Origin: an uncultured Clostridia bacterium
GTDB taxonomy: Bacteria > Bacillota > Clostridia > TANB77 > CAG-465
Direction: 5' to 3'
Length of the DNA stretch: 12,810 bases
Assembly (NCBI GenBank): GCA_947628575.1
Contig: CANRAK010000038.1
Location: 1 to 12,810, forward strand
Positions 1 through 6,632 of the stretch are shown in pieces. Under the pieces are notes generated by a model. That model saw nothing but the letters and a program-made list of their open reading frames with translations, did no database searches and had not been told where the DNA came from. The translations under genes and the position numbers were made by a program. Each line of letters opens with the position of its first letter. The stretch's first letter is position 1.

Positions 1-983
1 GCACAAAACCTGTAAAAGATGCTAAAACTAATGAAGATTTAGTAATTGTAACAGATAATAAAGGCTTTTATGAAGTTGAAGATTTACCAGTTGGTATATA
101 CTATCTAAAAGAATTAAAAGCTCCTACATATACTGTAACTGCTGGAAGTGTTCAATATAAAAAATCTAATAAAGTTATAACAGTTGAATTAACACCAGCT
201 GAAGATGAACCAGGATTTTACAGAGCATTATGGGATAATATTCAAGATAGTAGATTACTTAAGAAAACAGACATATTTACTGGTGATGATGTTCCAGATT
301 GCTTATTTGAAATACGTGATTTAGAAGATAATTTAATTTATCGTGCTATAACAGATAAAGCAGGTGAAGCATATATCCCATTAGATGCTTTAGTACAAGG
401 TAAAACTTATACATATCAAGAAATAGATGCACCAGATACATATAAAGAAAATGGTAAGCTATATGAGTTAAATACAGAAAAGCATGAATTTACAGTAGAT
501 TATGAGTTAAATGAGAAAAATGAACTAGTATTTAAAAATAAAATAAATGTAGATAACTACAGACCAACAAGACAAGTTCTTGTTAGAAAAACAGACGATA
601 AAACTGGTGAACCACTTGAAGGATGTAAATTCTCAATTGTATTATTAAACGAAAATGGAGAACCATATGTAAATCAAAAAGGAGAAACAGTATATCTAGT
701 TAAAGATGCTGTTACAAATAAAGATGGTGAATATCTAATTGAAAAAGCACCAAAAGGTAGATATAAATTTATCGAAGTTGAAGCTCCAGAAGGCTATGAT
801 TTAGCTGAACAAGAAATGGAAGGATATGAATTTGAGATAAATGATGAATCTCCTGAACTAATAATATTTGAAGTAACAAATACTGGAGATATTGCAGTAA
901 TAGCACTTGTATGTGTAGCAGTAGTATCAGTACTTGGTATAGCATATGTTATTTTAAAAAATAAAAAGAAAAAAGATATGTAA
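1..983 (+). CDS. Surface protein with SpaA/Cna-B-type domains, C-terminal part (5' end outside window)
   Basis: The reading frame starts at base 3 and gives 326 residues to a TAA stop. Three tandem SpaA/Cna-B-like beta domains are visible. Domain 1 (about 1-80) has lost its N-terminus; domain 2 spans about 83-181 and domain 3 about 191-293. Each carries the E-x-x-A-P signature (E37, E140, E258) and an Asn on the last strand (N79, N179, N293). Domains 2 and 3 also have the Lys of the K-T-D motif (K88, K196). In this family Lys and Asn form an internal isopeptide bond, helped by the Glu. A hydrophobic segment (297-318) and a KNKKKKDM tail follow, so the protein is anchored at the cell surface. 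The sorting-like motif is VTNTGD rather than LPxTG. Such proteins are typically pilins or adhesins; which one this is cannot be decided without the N-terminus. Family assignment is firm, function is inference. Confidence 0.88.
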   Translation, partial: TKPVKDAKTNEDLVIVTDNKGFYEVEDLPVGIYYLKELKAPTYTVTAGSVQYKKSNKVITVELTPAEDEPGFYRALWDNIQDSRLLKKTDIFTGDDVPDCLFEIRDLEDNLIYRAITDKAGEAYIPLDALVQGKTYTYQEIDAPDTYKENGKLYELNTEKHEFTVDYELNEKNELVFKNKINVDNYRPTRQVLVRKTDDKTGEPLEGCKFSIVLLNENGEPYVNQKGETVYLVKDAVTNKDGEYLIEKAPKGRYKFIEVEAPEGYDLAEQEMEGYEFEINDESPELIIFEVTNTGDIAVIALVCVAVVSVLGIAYVILKNKKKKDM

Positions 984-992
984 ATAAAAATT

Positions 993-1030
993 AAAGCAGA
1001 GAATACGTAATTGTAGCGTATCTCTGCTTT
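993..1030. terminator. Shared hairpin terminator between convergent genes
   Basis: Arms AAAGCAGAGA (993-1002) and TCTCTGCTTT (1021-1030) pair perfectly. A single bulged A (1003) and a second TACG/CGTA stem (1004-1007 with 1017-1020) extend the helix, leaving a 9-base loop. Read on the plus strand it is followed by CTTTTATATTATT. Read on the minus strand it is followed by TTTAATTTTTATTTA. It sits 9 bases after the surface-protein stop, and its right arm touches the stop codon of the minus-strand pseudouridine synthase gene, so it probably ends both transcripts. Confidence 0.8.
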
Positions 1031-1956
1031 TATATTATTAAGTTTTCCATATCTTGTGGTATATTTGCATTAATTTCAATATGTTTATTTGTAATTGGAT
1101 GATTAAAGCTTACATTATATGAGTGTAGAGCTTGTCTTTTAATTAGTGTGTCTATGTTATTTATTCCATAGTGTTGTGCATACAATGTATCGCCAAGCAG
1201 TATATGATTAATTGAAATCATATGAACTCTAATTTGATGTGTTCTACCAGTATGCAATATAACTTTAAGTACAGTATAGTTATTTTTAATATTTCTTTTT
1301 ATCACGTGATATTCAGTTTTAGCATAATCGCCTAAAGGAGCCTCTACTGTATGTCTAAGTATTATTGTGTTATCCATTCTAGCTATATTTTTTTCAATTA
1401 TGCCATTTTCTTCTCTAATTATTCCATCGACAATTGCAATGTATTCCTTTTTTAAACATATTTTATTTTTTAATCTAACAAATAGCTCTTGAACATACTC
1501 ATTTTTAGCAAATATACAAATTACAGTAGTGTTTTTATCTAATCTTGTTACAATATGTATATTGTAAATTCCTTGTTTTTTTAGATATGAGGCTACTGCA
1601 TTAGAAAGAGTATTATCATAATTATCTGAGCTTGGATGAGTTGGCATATTTGCAGGCTTATTTACAATTAGTAAATATTCATCCTCATATAGTATGTCAA
1701 GTGGTATGTCATTTAGTTTAAATTTATCTTCAAATTTAGGACTGCTTTTAGAAGATATATACTTATCTAAATCAACTATAATATTGTCATTTTCTTTTAC
1801 TATGTAGTTTACAAATTCATTTTTATCATTTACGAAAATAGAATTTGAATATTTAAGCTTTTTTAATAGTTCAGTTGAAATAAAAAGTCTTCTTTTAAGT
1901 ATATCTTTTAATCTTAAATTTTCATCTTGTTTTTTAGTAATATATTGTATTTTCAT
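1030..1956 (-). CDS. RluA-family pseudouridine synthase
   Basis: The product is 308 aa and is expected to isomerise uridine to pseudouridine in rRNA or tRNA. An S4-like RNA-binding region occupies roughly residues 1-65. The catalytic domain follows, with the R-L-D motif (D140 is the expected nucleophile), EYIAIVDG (171-178), KTEYHVI (213-219) and the conserved GRTHQIRVHM (237-246). Length and domain order fit the RluA/RluC/RluD group. The motif around the nucleophile is unusual: TRLDKNTTVI where family members normally read H/N-RLD-x-x-T-S/T-G, so the Gly after the Thr pair is replaced by Val. Which RNA site it modifies cannot be read from sequence, so no gene symbol is given. The start is supported by AGGAGAT (minus strand, 1961-1967) 4 bases before the ATG. 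It is transcribed alone, divergent from trmN6. Confidence 0.9.
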   Translation of the reverse strand: MKIQYITKKQDENLRLKDILKRRLFISTELLKKLKYSNSIFVNDKNEFVNYIVKENDNIIVDLDKYISSKSSPKFEDKFKLNDIPLDILYEDEYLLIVNKPANMPTHPSSDNYDNTLSNAVASYLKKQGIYNIHIVTRLDKNTTVICIFAKNEYVQELFVRLKNKICLKKEYIAIVDGIIREENGIIEKNIARMDNTIILRHTVEAPLGDYAKTEYHVIKRNIKNNYTVLKVILHTGRTHQIRVHMISINHILLGDTLYAQHYGINNIDTLIKRQALHSYNVSFNHPITNKHIEINANIPQDMENLII

Positions 1957-1973
1957 TTTAATCTCCTGTAGGT

Positions 1974-1979
1974 ATTATA
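1974..1979 (-). promoter_or_regulatory. Alternative proximal -10 box for the pseudouridine synthase gene
   Basis: A perfect TATAAT lies on the minus strand only 6 bases upstream of the SD site (1961-1967). No good -35 is found at 16-18 bases (best TTTATT). A start 7 bases downstream would fall at the SD itself, leaving a leader of about 11 bases. It may be a chance match in A/T-rich DNA. Confidence 0.25.
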
Positions 1980-2067
1980 CTATAACTTAGTGTAAAATAA
2001 AAGAAATAAATTGCTTTAATATTAAAAATATAATAAGTTGAAGTAAGTATATTAATATGCTATAGTT

Positions 2068-2096
2068 ATTATAGTATTTAGGTTATATTCTTGCAA
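2068..2096 (-). promoter_or_regulatory. Putative promoter of the pseudouridine synthase gene, sharing its -35 with the divergent promoter
   Basis: On the minus strand TTGCAA (2096-2091) is followed by a 17-base spacer and a perfect TATAAT (2073-2068). Transcription would start near 2061 and give a leader of about 105 bases. The -35 hexamer is its own reverse complement and also serves the plus-strand promoter. A second TATAAT closer to the gene is listed separately. Confidence 0.5.
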
Positions 2097-2119
2097 AAGA
2101 AAATGTATTATTGTATAAT
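2091..2119 (+). promoter_or_regulatory. Promoter of the trmN6-rsmI-rnhB-exoA operon
   Basis: TTGCAA (2091-2096), a 17-base spacer and a perfect TATAAT (2114-2119) match the vegetative sigma factor consensus. The start of transcription would be near 2126, about 20 bases before the trmN6 ATG. The -35 hexamer is palindromic and is shared with the minus-strand promoter. Confidence 0.65.
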
Positions 2120-2145
2120 TTAGTCGTATTAGAAAGTGAGATAAT

Positions 2146-2874
2146 ATGGATAAAGAACGTATAGACGATTTAGGTTTAAATGGTAAAAAAATAATACAAA
2201 ATACAGATTATTTTTGTTTTGGGATAGATAGTGTATTACTTGCAAATTTTGTGGTATCTAATAGCAATAAAAATGATATAGTAGATTTATGTACTGGTAG
2301 TGGAGTAATACCAGTTATAATATCTCAAAAGAAAAAGTGTAATAAAATATATGCTGTAGAACTTCAAAATGAGATGTATAACCTTTTAGAAAGAAATATA
2401 ATAATAAATAACCTAGAAGATGTAATAATCCCTTTAAAAGGAAATATAAAAGAATTTGGCGTGGATAGTAAAGTAGATATAGTTGTATGTAATCCACCAT
2501 ATAAAAAAATTGGAACAGGTGTTGAAAACACAAATAATGTTAAATTTATAGCAAGACATGAAAAAGAGTGTAATTTAGAAGATGTGTTTTCTTGTGCATC
2601 AAGAATTTTAAAGCAAAAAGGTAAGTTATATATTGTACATAAGCCACAAAGATTGGTAGATTTACTAGTACTTGCTAGAAAATATAATTTAGAAGCAAAA
2701 AATATACAATTTGTATATCCAAATGTTGAAAGTAATCCTAGTATTGTTTTAGTAGAATATGTATATTTTGGTGGAAATGAGATAAATGTATTACCGCCAC
2801 TTATTGAGTATGATAAAGATGGAAATTACACTAGTCAGATATATAAGATATATGGTATGGGAGATGAAAAATAA
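2146..2874 (+). CDS. trmN6: TrmN6/YabB-type tRNA adenine-N6 methyltransferase
   Basis: This 242-aa SAM-dependent methyltransferase belongs to the YabB/TrmN6 family. Members methylate N6 of an adenine next to the anticodon (A37 of tRNA-Val in E. coli); the exact tRNA here is inferred. Visible motifs are the family N-terminus DYFCFGIDSVLLANF (21-35), SAM-binding motif I DLCTGSG (47-53), the acidic residue ending strand 2 (E72 in AVEL) and the catalytic NPPY (116-119), typical of enzymes that methylate exocyclic amino groups. The GTGAG sequence before the ATG and the promoter about 20 bases upstream support the start. Its stop overlaps the rsmI start by one base (TAATG), so the two are probably translationally coupled. 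Bacillus has the same pair, there with a small GIY-YIG gene between them that is absent here. Confidence 0.92.
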   Translation: MDKERIDDLGLNGKKIIQNTDYFCFGIDSVLLANFVVSNSNKNDIVDLCTGSGVIPVIISQKKKCNKIYAVELQNEMYNLLERNIIINNLEDVIIPLKGNIKEFGVDSKVDIVVCNPPYKKIGTGVENTNNVKFIARHEKECNLEDVFSCASRILKQKGKLYIVHKPQRLVDLLVLARKYNLEAKNIQFVYPNVESNPSIVLVEYVYFGGNEINVLPPLIEYDKDGNYTSQIYKIYGMGDEK

Positions 2875-3722
2875 TGTGTGAAAAAGGTACACTATATGTA
2901 GTAGGTACACCTATTGGAAATTTAAAAGACATAACATTAAGAGCTATTGAAACATTAGAAAATGTAGATATAATACTTGCAGAAGATACAAGACAGACTT
3001 TAAAGCTACTTAATCATTTAAATATTTCAAAGCAAATGATAAGTTATCATAGACATAATGAGGAAGATAAAATTGAAATGGTAGTATCGCTACTAGATAA
3101 AGGAAAAAATATAGCCTTAGTTTCAGATGCTGGTATGCCAATCATTTCAGATCCTGGACAAGGATTAGTAAAATATTTAGTAAATAATAGTTATAATATA
3201 GAAGTTATACCTGGTGTAACTGCACTAATTACTGCGATTGTACGTTCAGGTATGGACTCTACTAGATTTACATTTGAAGGCTTTTTATCTGTTAGTAAAA
3301 AGCAAAGAATAAAAAGACTTGAAGAACTAAAAGACGAAATTCGTACTATGATATTTTATGAAGCACCACATAAAATACTATATACTCTAAAAGATATGCT
3401 AGAAGTATTTGGAGATAGGAATATATGTATTTGTAGGGAACTAACAAAAATACATGAAGAATATCTAAATACTACATTTTCCACTGCTATAAAAAGTATT
3501 GAAGAAAATGGAATAAAGGGAGAAATAGTACTAATAATAGAGGGAAAATCACAAGTTGAACTTGAAGAAAAGAGAAAAGAAGAATTGGAAAAGACTGACC
3601 CTATAGATTTAGTAAAAGAGTATATTAGTAATGGTATGGATAAAAAAGAGGCAATTAAAAAAGTTGCAAAAGAATATGGTGTAAGTAAAAACGAAATATA
3701 TAAAAAATGCTTAGATATATAG
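2874..3722 (+). CDS. rsmI: 16S rRNA (cytidine-1402 2'-O)-methyltransferase RsmI
   Basis: This 282-aa protein is in the tetrapyrrole methylase fold family and methylates the 2'-OH of C1402 in the decoding centre of 16S rRNA. Motifs in order are VGTPIGNL (10-17), AEDTR (36-40), YHRHNE (58-63), SDAGMP...SDPG (84-95), FYEAPHK (161-167), RELTKIHEE (188-196) and EIVLIIEG (217-224). The C-terminal RsmI helix-turn-helix segment is present (about 241-282). Two positions differ from the usual family text: PGVTAL where PGP-S/T-A is normal (113-118), and GFLSVSK where GFLP-x-K is normal. The ATG overlaps the trmN6 stop, with GGGAG about 10 bases upstream inside trmN6. The gene ends in TAG, 11 bases before rnhB. 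Confidence 0.95.
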   Translation: MCEKGTLYVVGTPIGNLKDITLRAIETLENVDIILAEDTRQTLKLLNHLNISKQMISYHRHNEEDKIEMVVSLLDKGKNIALVSDAGMPIISDPGQGLVKYLVNNSYNIEVIPGVTALITAIVRSGMDSTRFTFEGFLSVSKKQRIKRLEELKDEIRTMIFYEAPHKILYTLKDMLEVFGDRNICICRELTKIHEEYLNTTFSTAIKSIEENGIKGEIVLIIEGKSQVELEEKRKEELEKTDPIDLVKEYISNGMDKKEAIKKVAKEYGVSKNEIYKKCLDI

Positions 3723-3733
3723 AGGGAGAAAAT

Positions 3734-4369
3734 ATGAAAGAAAAAGAAGAAGAAAGATTAAAGCATATGCTTGAAATAGAAGAAGGCTTATATACTAAAG
3801 GATATAAGCTTATATGTGGAGTAGATGAGGCAGGTAGAGGTCCTTTATGTGGTCCTGTTGTTGCGGCTGCTGTTATATTAAAACCAGATGATATGATAGA
3901 GGGAGTAAATGACTCAAAAAAGCTATCTGAGAAAAAAAGAGAGGCTGTATACGAAGAGATAATGAAAAAAGCTTTAGCTGTTGGAGTAGGAATAAAAGAT
4001 GTTTCTGTAATAGAAGAAGTAAATATACTAAATGCAACAAAACTTGCTATGAAAGAAGCAATTTCAAATCTAAAAGTAAGGCCGGAGTATGTCTTAATTG
4101 ACGGTAACCAAATGATAGATATTGATATAGAAGGCGAGACTGTTGTTCATGGTGATGCAAAATCTGAGTCTATAGCTGCTGCATCAATAATAGCAAAAGT
4201 TACAAGGGATAGGATGCTTATTAATTGGGATAAAGACTATCCAGAATATGGATTTGCAAAACATAAAGGCTATGGTACAAAGGCACATATTGAGGCTATA
4301 CAAAAGTATGGACTTACACCACTTCACAGACCAAGTTTTTGTAAGAAATTTATAAAGGAGGAAGAATAA
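3734..4369 (+). CDS. rnhB: Ribonuclease HII
   Basis: RNase HII cuts RNA in RNA-DNA hybrids and nicks DNA at single embedded ribonucleotides, starting ribonucleotide excision repair in the cytoplasm. The 211-aa product has DEAGRGP (31-37), VNDSKKLS (58-65), LIDGN (121-125) and GDAKSESIAAASIIAKVTRD (140-159). The four metal-binding carboxylates are D31, E32, D123 and D141. I chose the ATG at 3734 because GAGGGAG (3722-3728) precedes it at normal spacing. An in-frame ATG at 3707 would add nine residues, overlap rsmI by 16 bases and lacks its own clear SD. The stop codon directly abuts the exoA ATG (TAAATG). Confidence 0.95.
   Translation: MKEKEEERLKHMLEIEEGLYTKGYKLICGVDEAGRGPLCGPVVAAAVILKPDDMIEGVNDSKKLSEKKREAVYEEIMKKALAVGVGIKDVSVIEEVNILNATKLAMKEAISNLKVRPEYVLIDGNQMIDIDIEGETVVHGDAKSESIAAASIIAKVTRDRMLINWDKDYPEYGFAKHKGYGTKAHIEAIQKYGLTPLHRPSFCKKFIKEEE
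4354..4361 (+). promoter_or_regulatory. Strong ribosome binding site for exoA inside rnhB
   Basis: AAAGGAGG lies within the last codons of rnhB, 8 bases before the exoA ATG. It is close to the full anti-SD complement and fixes the exoA start at the base after the rnhB stop. Confidence 0.8.
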
Positions 4370-5125
4370 ATGAGACTTATATCATGGAATGTAAATGGAC
4401 TTAGAGCTTGTATTAATAAAGGCTTTAGTGATTTCTTTAATAAAATAGATGCAGATATTTTTTGTATACAAGAGACAAAAATGCAAGAAAATCAAGCAGA
4501 AGAGATACAATATGATGGATATTATAGATATATGAATAGTGCTGTAAAAAAAGGCTATTCAGGTACAATGGTATTTGCAAAAGAAAAGCCAATTAATGTA
4601 ACTTACGGACTTGGCATAGAAGAATATGACCAAGAAGGAAGAATAATAACTCTTGAGTATGAAAAATTTTATCTTGTAAATTGCTATACACCAAATTCTA
4701 AAAGAGAACTAGAAAGATTAGACTATAGAATGAAGTGGGAAGATGAGATGTTAAAGTATTTTAAGAAATTAGAAAATACTAAACCTGTAATATATTGTGG
4801 AGATTTAAATGTAGCACATGAAGAAATAGATATTAAAAATCCTAAAACTAATCATTTTAGTGCTGGATTTACAGATGAAGAAAGAGAAAAAATGACTAAT
4901 TTACTTGCAAATGGATTTGTTGATACATTTAGATATTTATATCCAGATAAAGTAGAGTATTCTTGGTGGTCATATATGAGAAATGCTAGAGAAAAAAATA
5001 TAGGCTGGCGACTAGATTACTTTATTGTATCAGAAAAATTAAAAGAAAATGTTAAAGATAGTACTATATATACTGAAATTTTAGGAAGTGACCATTGCCC
5101 TGTATGTTTAGACATTATATTTTAA
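4370..5125 (+). CDS. exoA: Exodeoxyribonuclease III / class II AP endonuclease
   Basis: This 251-aa enzyme of the exonuclease-endonuclease-phosphatase fold cleaves DNA at abasic sites and trims 3' ends in base-excision repair. All active-site blocks are present: WNVNGLRA (6-13, N7), QETK (34-37, metal ligand E35), NCYTPNS (104-110, Y106), CGDLNVAH (143-150, D145 and N147), WRLDYF (213-218, D216) and SDHCP (240-244, with the D241-H242 pair). The length matches Bacillus ExoA rather than the slightly longer E. coli XthA. It is the last gene of the trmN6 operon. No convincing hairpin terminator follows; a new promoter lies in the 63-base gap to the next gene. Confidence 0.96.
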   Translation: MRLISWNVNGLRACINKGFSDFFNKIDADIFCIQETKMQENQAEEIQYDGYYRYMNSAVKKGYSGTMVFAKEKPINVTYGLGIEEYDQEGRIITLEYEKFYLVNCYTPNSKRELERLDYRMKWEDEMLKYFKKLENTKPVIYCGDLNVAHEEIDIKNPKTNHFSAGFTDEEREKMTNLLANGFVDTFRYLYPDKVEYSWWSYMRNAREKNIGWRLDYFIVSEKLKENVKDSTIYTEILGSDHCPVCLDIIF

Positions 5126-5134
5126 TTATTTTCC

Positions 5135-5163
5135 TTGATAAAACAAATAATATATAGTAGAAT
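5135..5163 (+). promoter_or_regulatory. Promoter of the 473-aa protein / fba unit
   Basis: TTGATA (5135-5140), a 17-base spacer and TAGAAT (5158-5163) each match the consensus at five of six positions. A start near 5170 would leave a leader of about 19 bases containing GTGAGG (5174-5179) before the ATG at 5189. Confidence 0.6.
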
Positions 5164-5188
5164 TATTGTATAAGTGAGGCGATAAAAA

Positions 5189-6610
5189 ATGGGATTTTTT
5201 AGTAATTTGTTTAGGTCAAACTCTAGTTCAAATGATGCATTATTTAAGATGTATAGTAAAGCAGACATTAGTGTAGCATGTAAAGAGGTCGAAAAATCTT
5301 CTAGAGTTGTATTTAAAGAGACTATGGATATTAACGATGCTATTATATCTAAGTATAATAGAATAAATAAGGAAGATATACAAAACGAGCTTTTAAAAAA
5401 GTATCTAAAAATGTCACAAGATGAAGTTAATAGACAACTTCTAGATGAACAACTAATAAATGAAGAAATAGATGAAAATCTTAAAGGTATGGATAAAGAG
5501 ACTAAAGAAGATATAAAAGAAGATGTACTTAAAGATAAGGATGAAAATCCACAAAGTAAAGATAGAAAATCTGTTTTACAAGAGAAGGTATATAAAGCTG
5601 CATATTCTAAGATGTATGACGATTATACATATAAAATGCTAAAAGTAAAAGACATTCAGTTTGATAATCTAGATATAGCTGTAGATGGTAAAAAGGCTGT
5701 TGAAATGCTAGCATATGAGAAAAACTTACAAAATCTTGAGCTTACATATAATAAAAGAACTGGTAAAAAGCTAGCACAAGATAAAGATATAGCTAAAAAG
5801 AAAGAGGACTGTAATAGTAAGCTAAATTACGATAAAAAAGGTATTAATAGAGAAGTAGATGAAAGAATTGCAAAATTAACTATGCTATATAAAGAAAGAG
5901 AAGAAAAGTATAGAAAATATATTGAAGTACTTACAGATGATAATAAATCACCACAAGAAAAGGCTATGTATAAACAAGATTTTGAGAAAGCAAACTTAGA
6001 CCTTGTTCAGATACTTCCTTCCCTAGATGAATATTCAAAAGACTTAGATACACAAGTAAAAATAGAAGAAGAAATAAAGAAGGCTGGAATAAAGGAAACA
6101 TCACTATTTAATGAAAAAGATGGTAAAGTGCAAAATAGCTCGCCAGCAGAAGAGCTAAAAAGAAGTATTAGAGAGCAAGATAAAAACGAATATAGGAGTG
6201 ATAAAGAGACTAATTATATTGTAAAAAAAGAAATAGAAAAAGGAAACCTAGAGAATGCTTCTGAAATTGTAGAAATGCAGTATAAAGAGGAAGAGTATAA
6301 TAAAAGTATAGAAGAGAAAGACTCTAAAGAAATAGCTAAAAAATATGCAGATAAAAAAGAAAAAATAACTCATGAAGAGATTAATATGGGGAGTGAAACA
6401 ACTAACTCAGATTTTATTGGATCATTACAACAAGATAATGCAAATGATTTAGAAAGTCTTAGCAATGAAGAATTAGAAGAGCTTGCAAACGAAGATGTAA
6501 ATATCAATGAAGATAAAGATAAAGAGAAAAAAGTAGAAACAGAATATGTTAAAAGTAAGGAAAATGCAGAAATATCAAGAGAAAAAAATAGAAAAAAAAC
6601 TAATTGGTAA
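5189..6610 (+). CDS. Unrecognised Lys/Glu-rich, largely helical protein
   Basis: I do not recognise this 473-aa protein. It is very hydrophilic, rich in Lys, Glu, Asp and Asn, and has long stretches with helix or coiled-coil character (about 30-115, 190-250 and 320-400). It has no membrane segment or signal peptide. Its only Trp is the last residue, and it has two Cys (C31, C208). The first residues, MGFFSNLF, form a short hydrophobic or amphipathic patch on an otherwise charged protein and might touch the membrane; this is inference. The middle part (about 130-195) has more aromatic and hydrophobic residues and may be folded. The tail beyond about 400 is acidic and then basic and looks disordered. 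A GTGAGG site and a promoter precede it. fba begins 22 bases after its stop, so the two are probably co-transcribed. A structural or scaffolding role is possible but unproven. Confidence 0.82.
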   Translation: MGFFSNLFRSNSSSNDALFKMYSKADISVACKEVEKSSRVVFKETMDINDAIISKYNRINKEDIQNELLKKYLKMSQDEVNRQLLDEQLINEEIDENLKGMDKETKEDIKEDVLKDKDENPQSKDRKSVLQEKVYKAAYSKMYDDYTYKMLKVKDIQFDNLDIAVDGKKAVEMLAYEKNLQNLELTYNKRTGKKLAQDKDIAKKKEDCNSKLNYDKKGINREVDERIAKLTMLYKEREEKYRKYIEVLTDDNKSPQEKAMYKQDFEKANLDLVQILPSLDEYSKDLDTQVKIEEEIKKAGIKETSLFNEKDGKVQNSSPAEELKRSIREQDKNEYRSDKETNYIVKKEIEKGNLENASEIVEMQYKEEEYNKSIEEKDSKEIAKKYADKKEKITHEEINMGSETTNSDFIGSLQQDNANDLESLSNEELEELANEDVNINEDKDKEKKVETEYVKSKENAEISREKNRKKTNW

Positions 6611-6617
6611 AAAATTT

Positions 6618-6625
6618 AAGGAGGT
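6618..6625 (+). promoter_or_regulatory. Strong ribosome binding site fixing the fba start
   Basis: AAGGAGGT lies 7 bases before the ATG at 6633. The frame is open further upstream to an ATG at 6546 inside the preceding gene, but the family N-terminus and this site place the true start at 6633. Confidence 0.85.
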
Positions 6626-6632
6626 AAATTAT

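Noticed and set aside
2315..2533. Minus-strand frame with a hydrophobic, Leu/Tyr-rich product inside trmN6
   Set aside because: Its composition is what the complement of A/T-rich coding DNA gives. It has no SD and lies fully within trmN6.
3707..3733. A longer rnhB starting at the ATG at 3707
   Set aside because: It would overlap rsmI by 16 bases and has no clear ribosome binding site, while the ATG at 3734 has GAGGGAG at proper spacing.
5126..5188. A terminator after exoA
   Set aside because: No stem of useful length followed by a T-run is present in this 63-base gap, so some read-through into the next unit is likely.
6546..6632. A longer fba beginning inside the preceding gene
   Set aside because: The extra 29 residues are basic read-through of another frame. 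The family N-terminus and a near-perfect SD both point to 6633.
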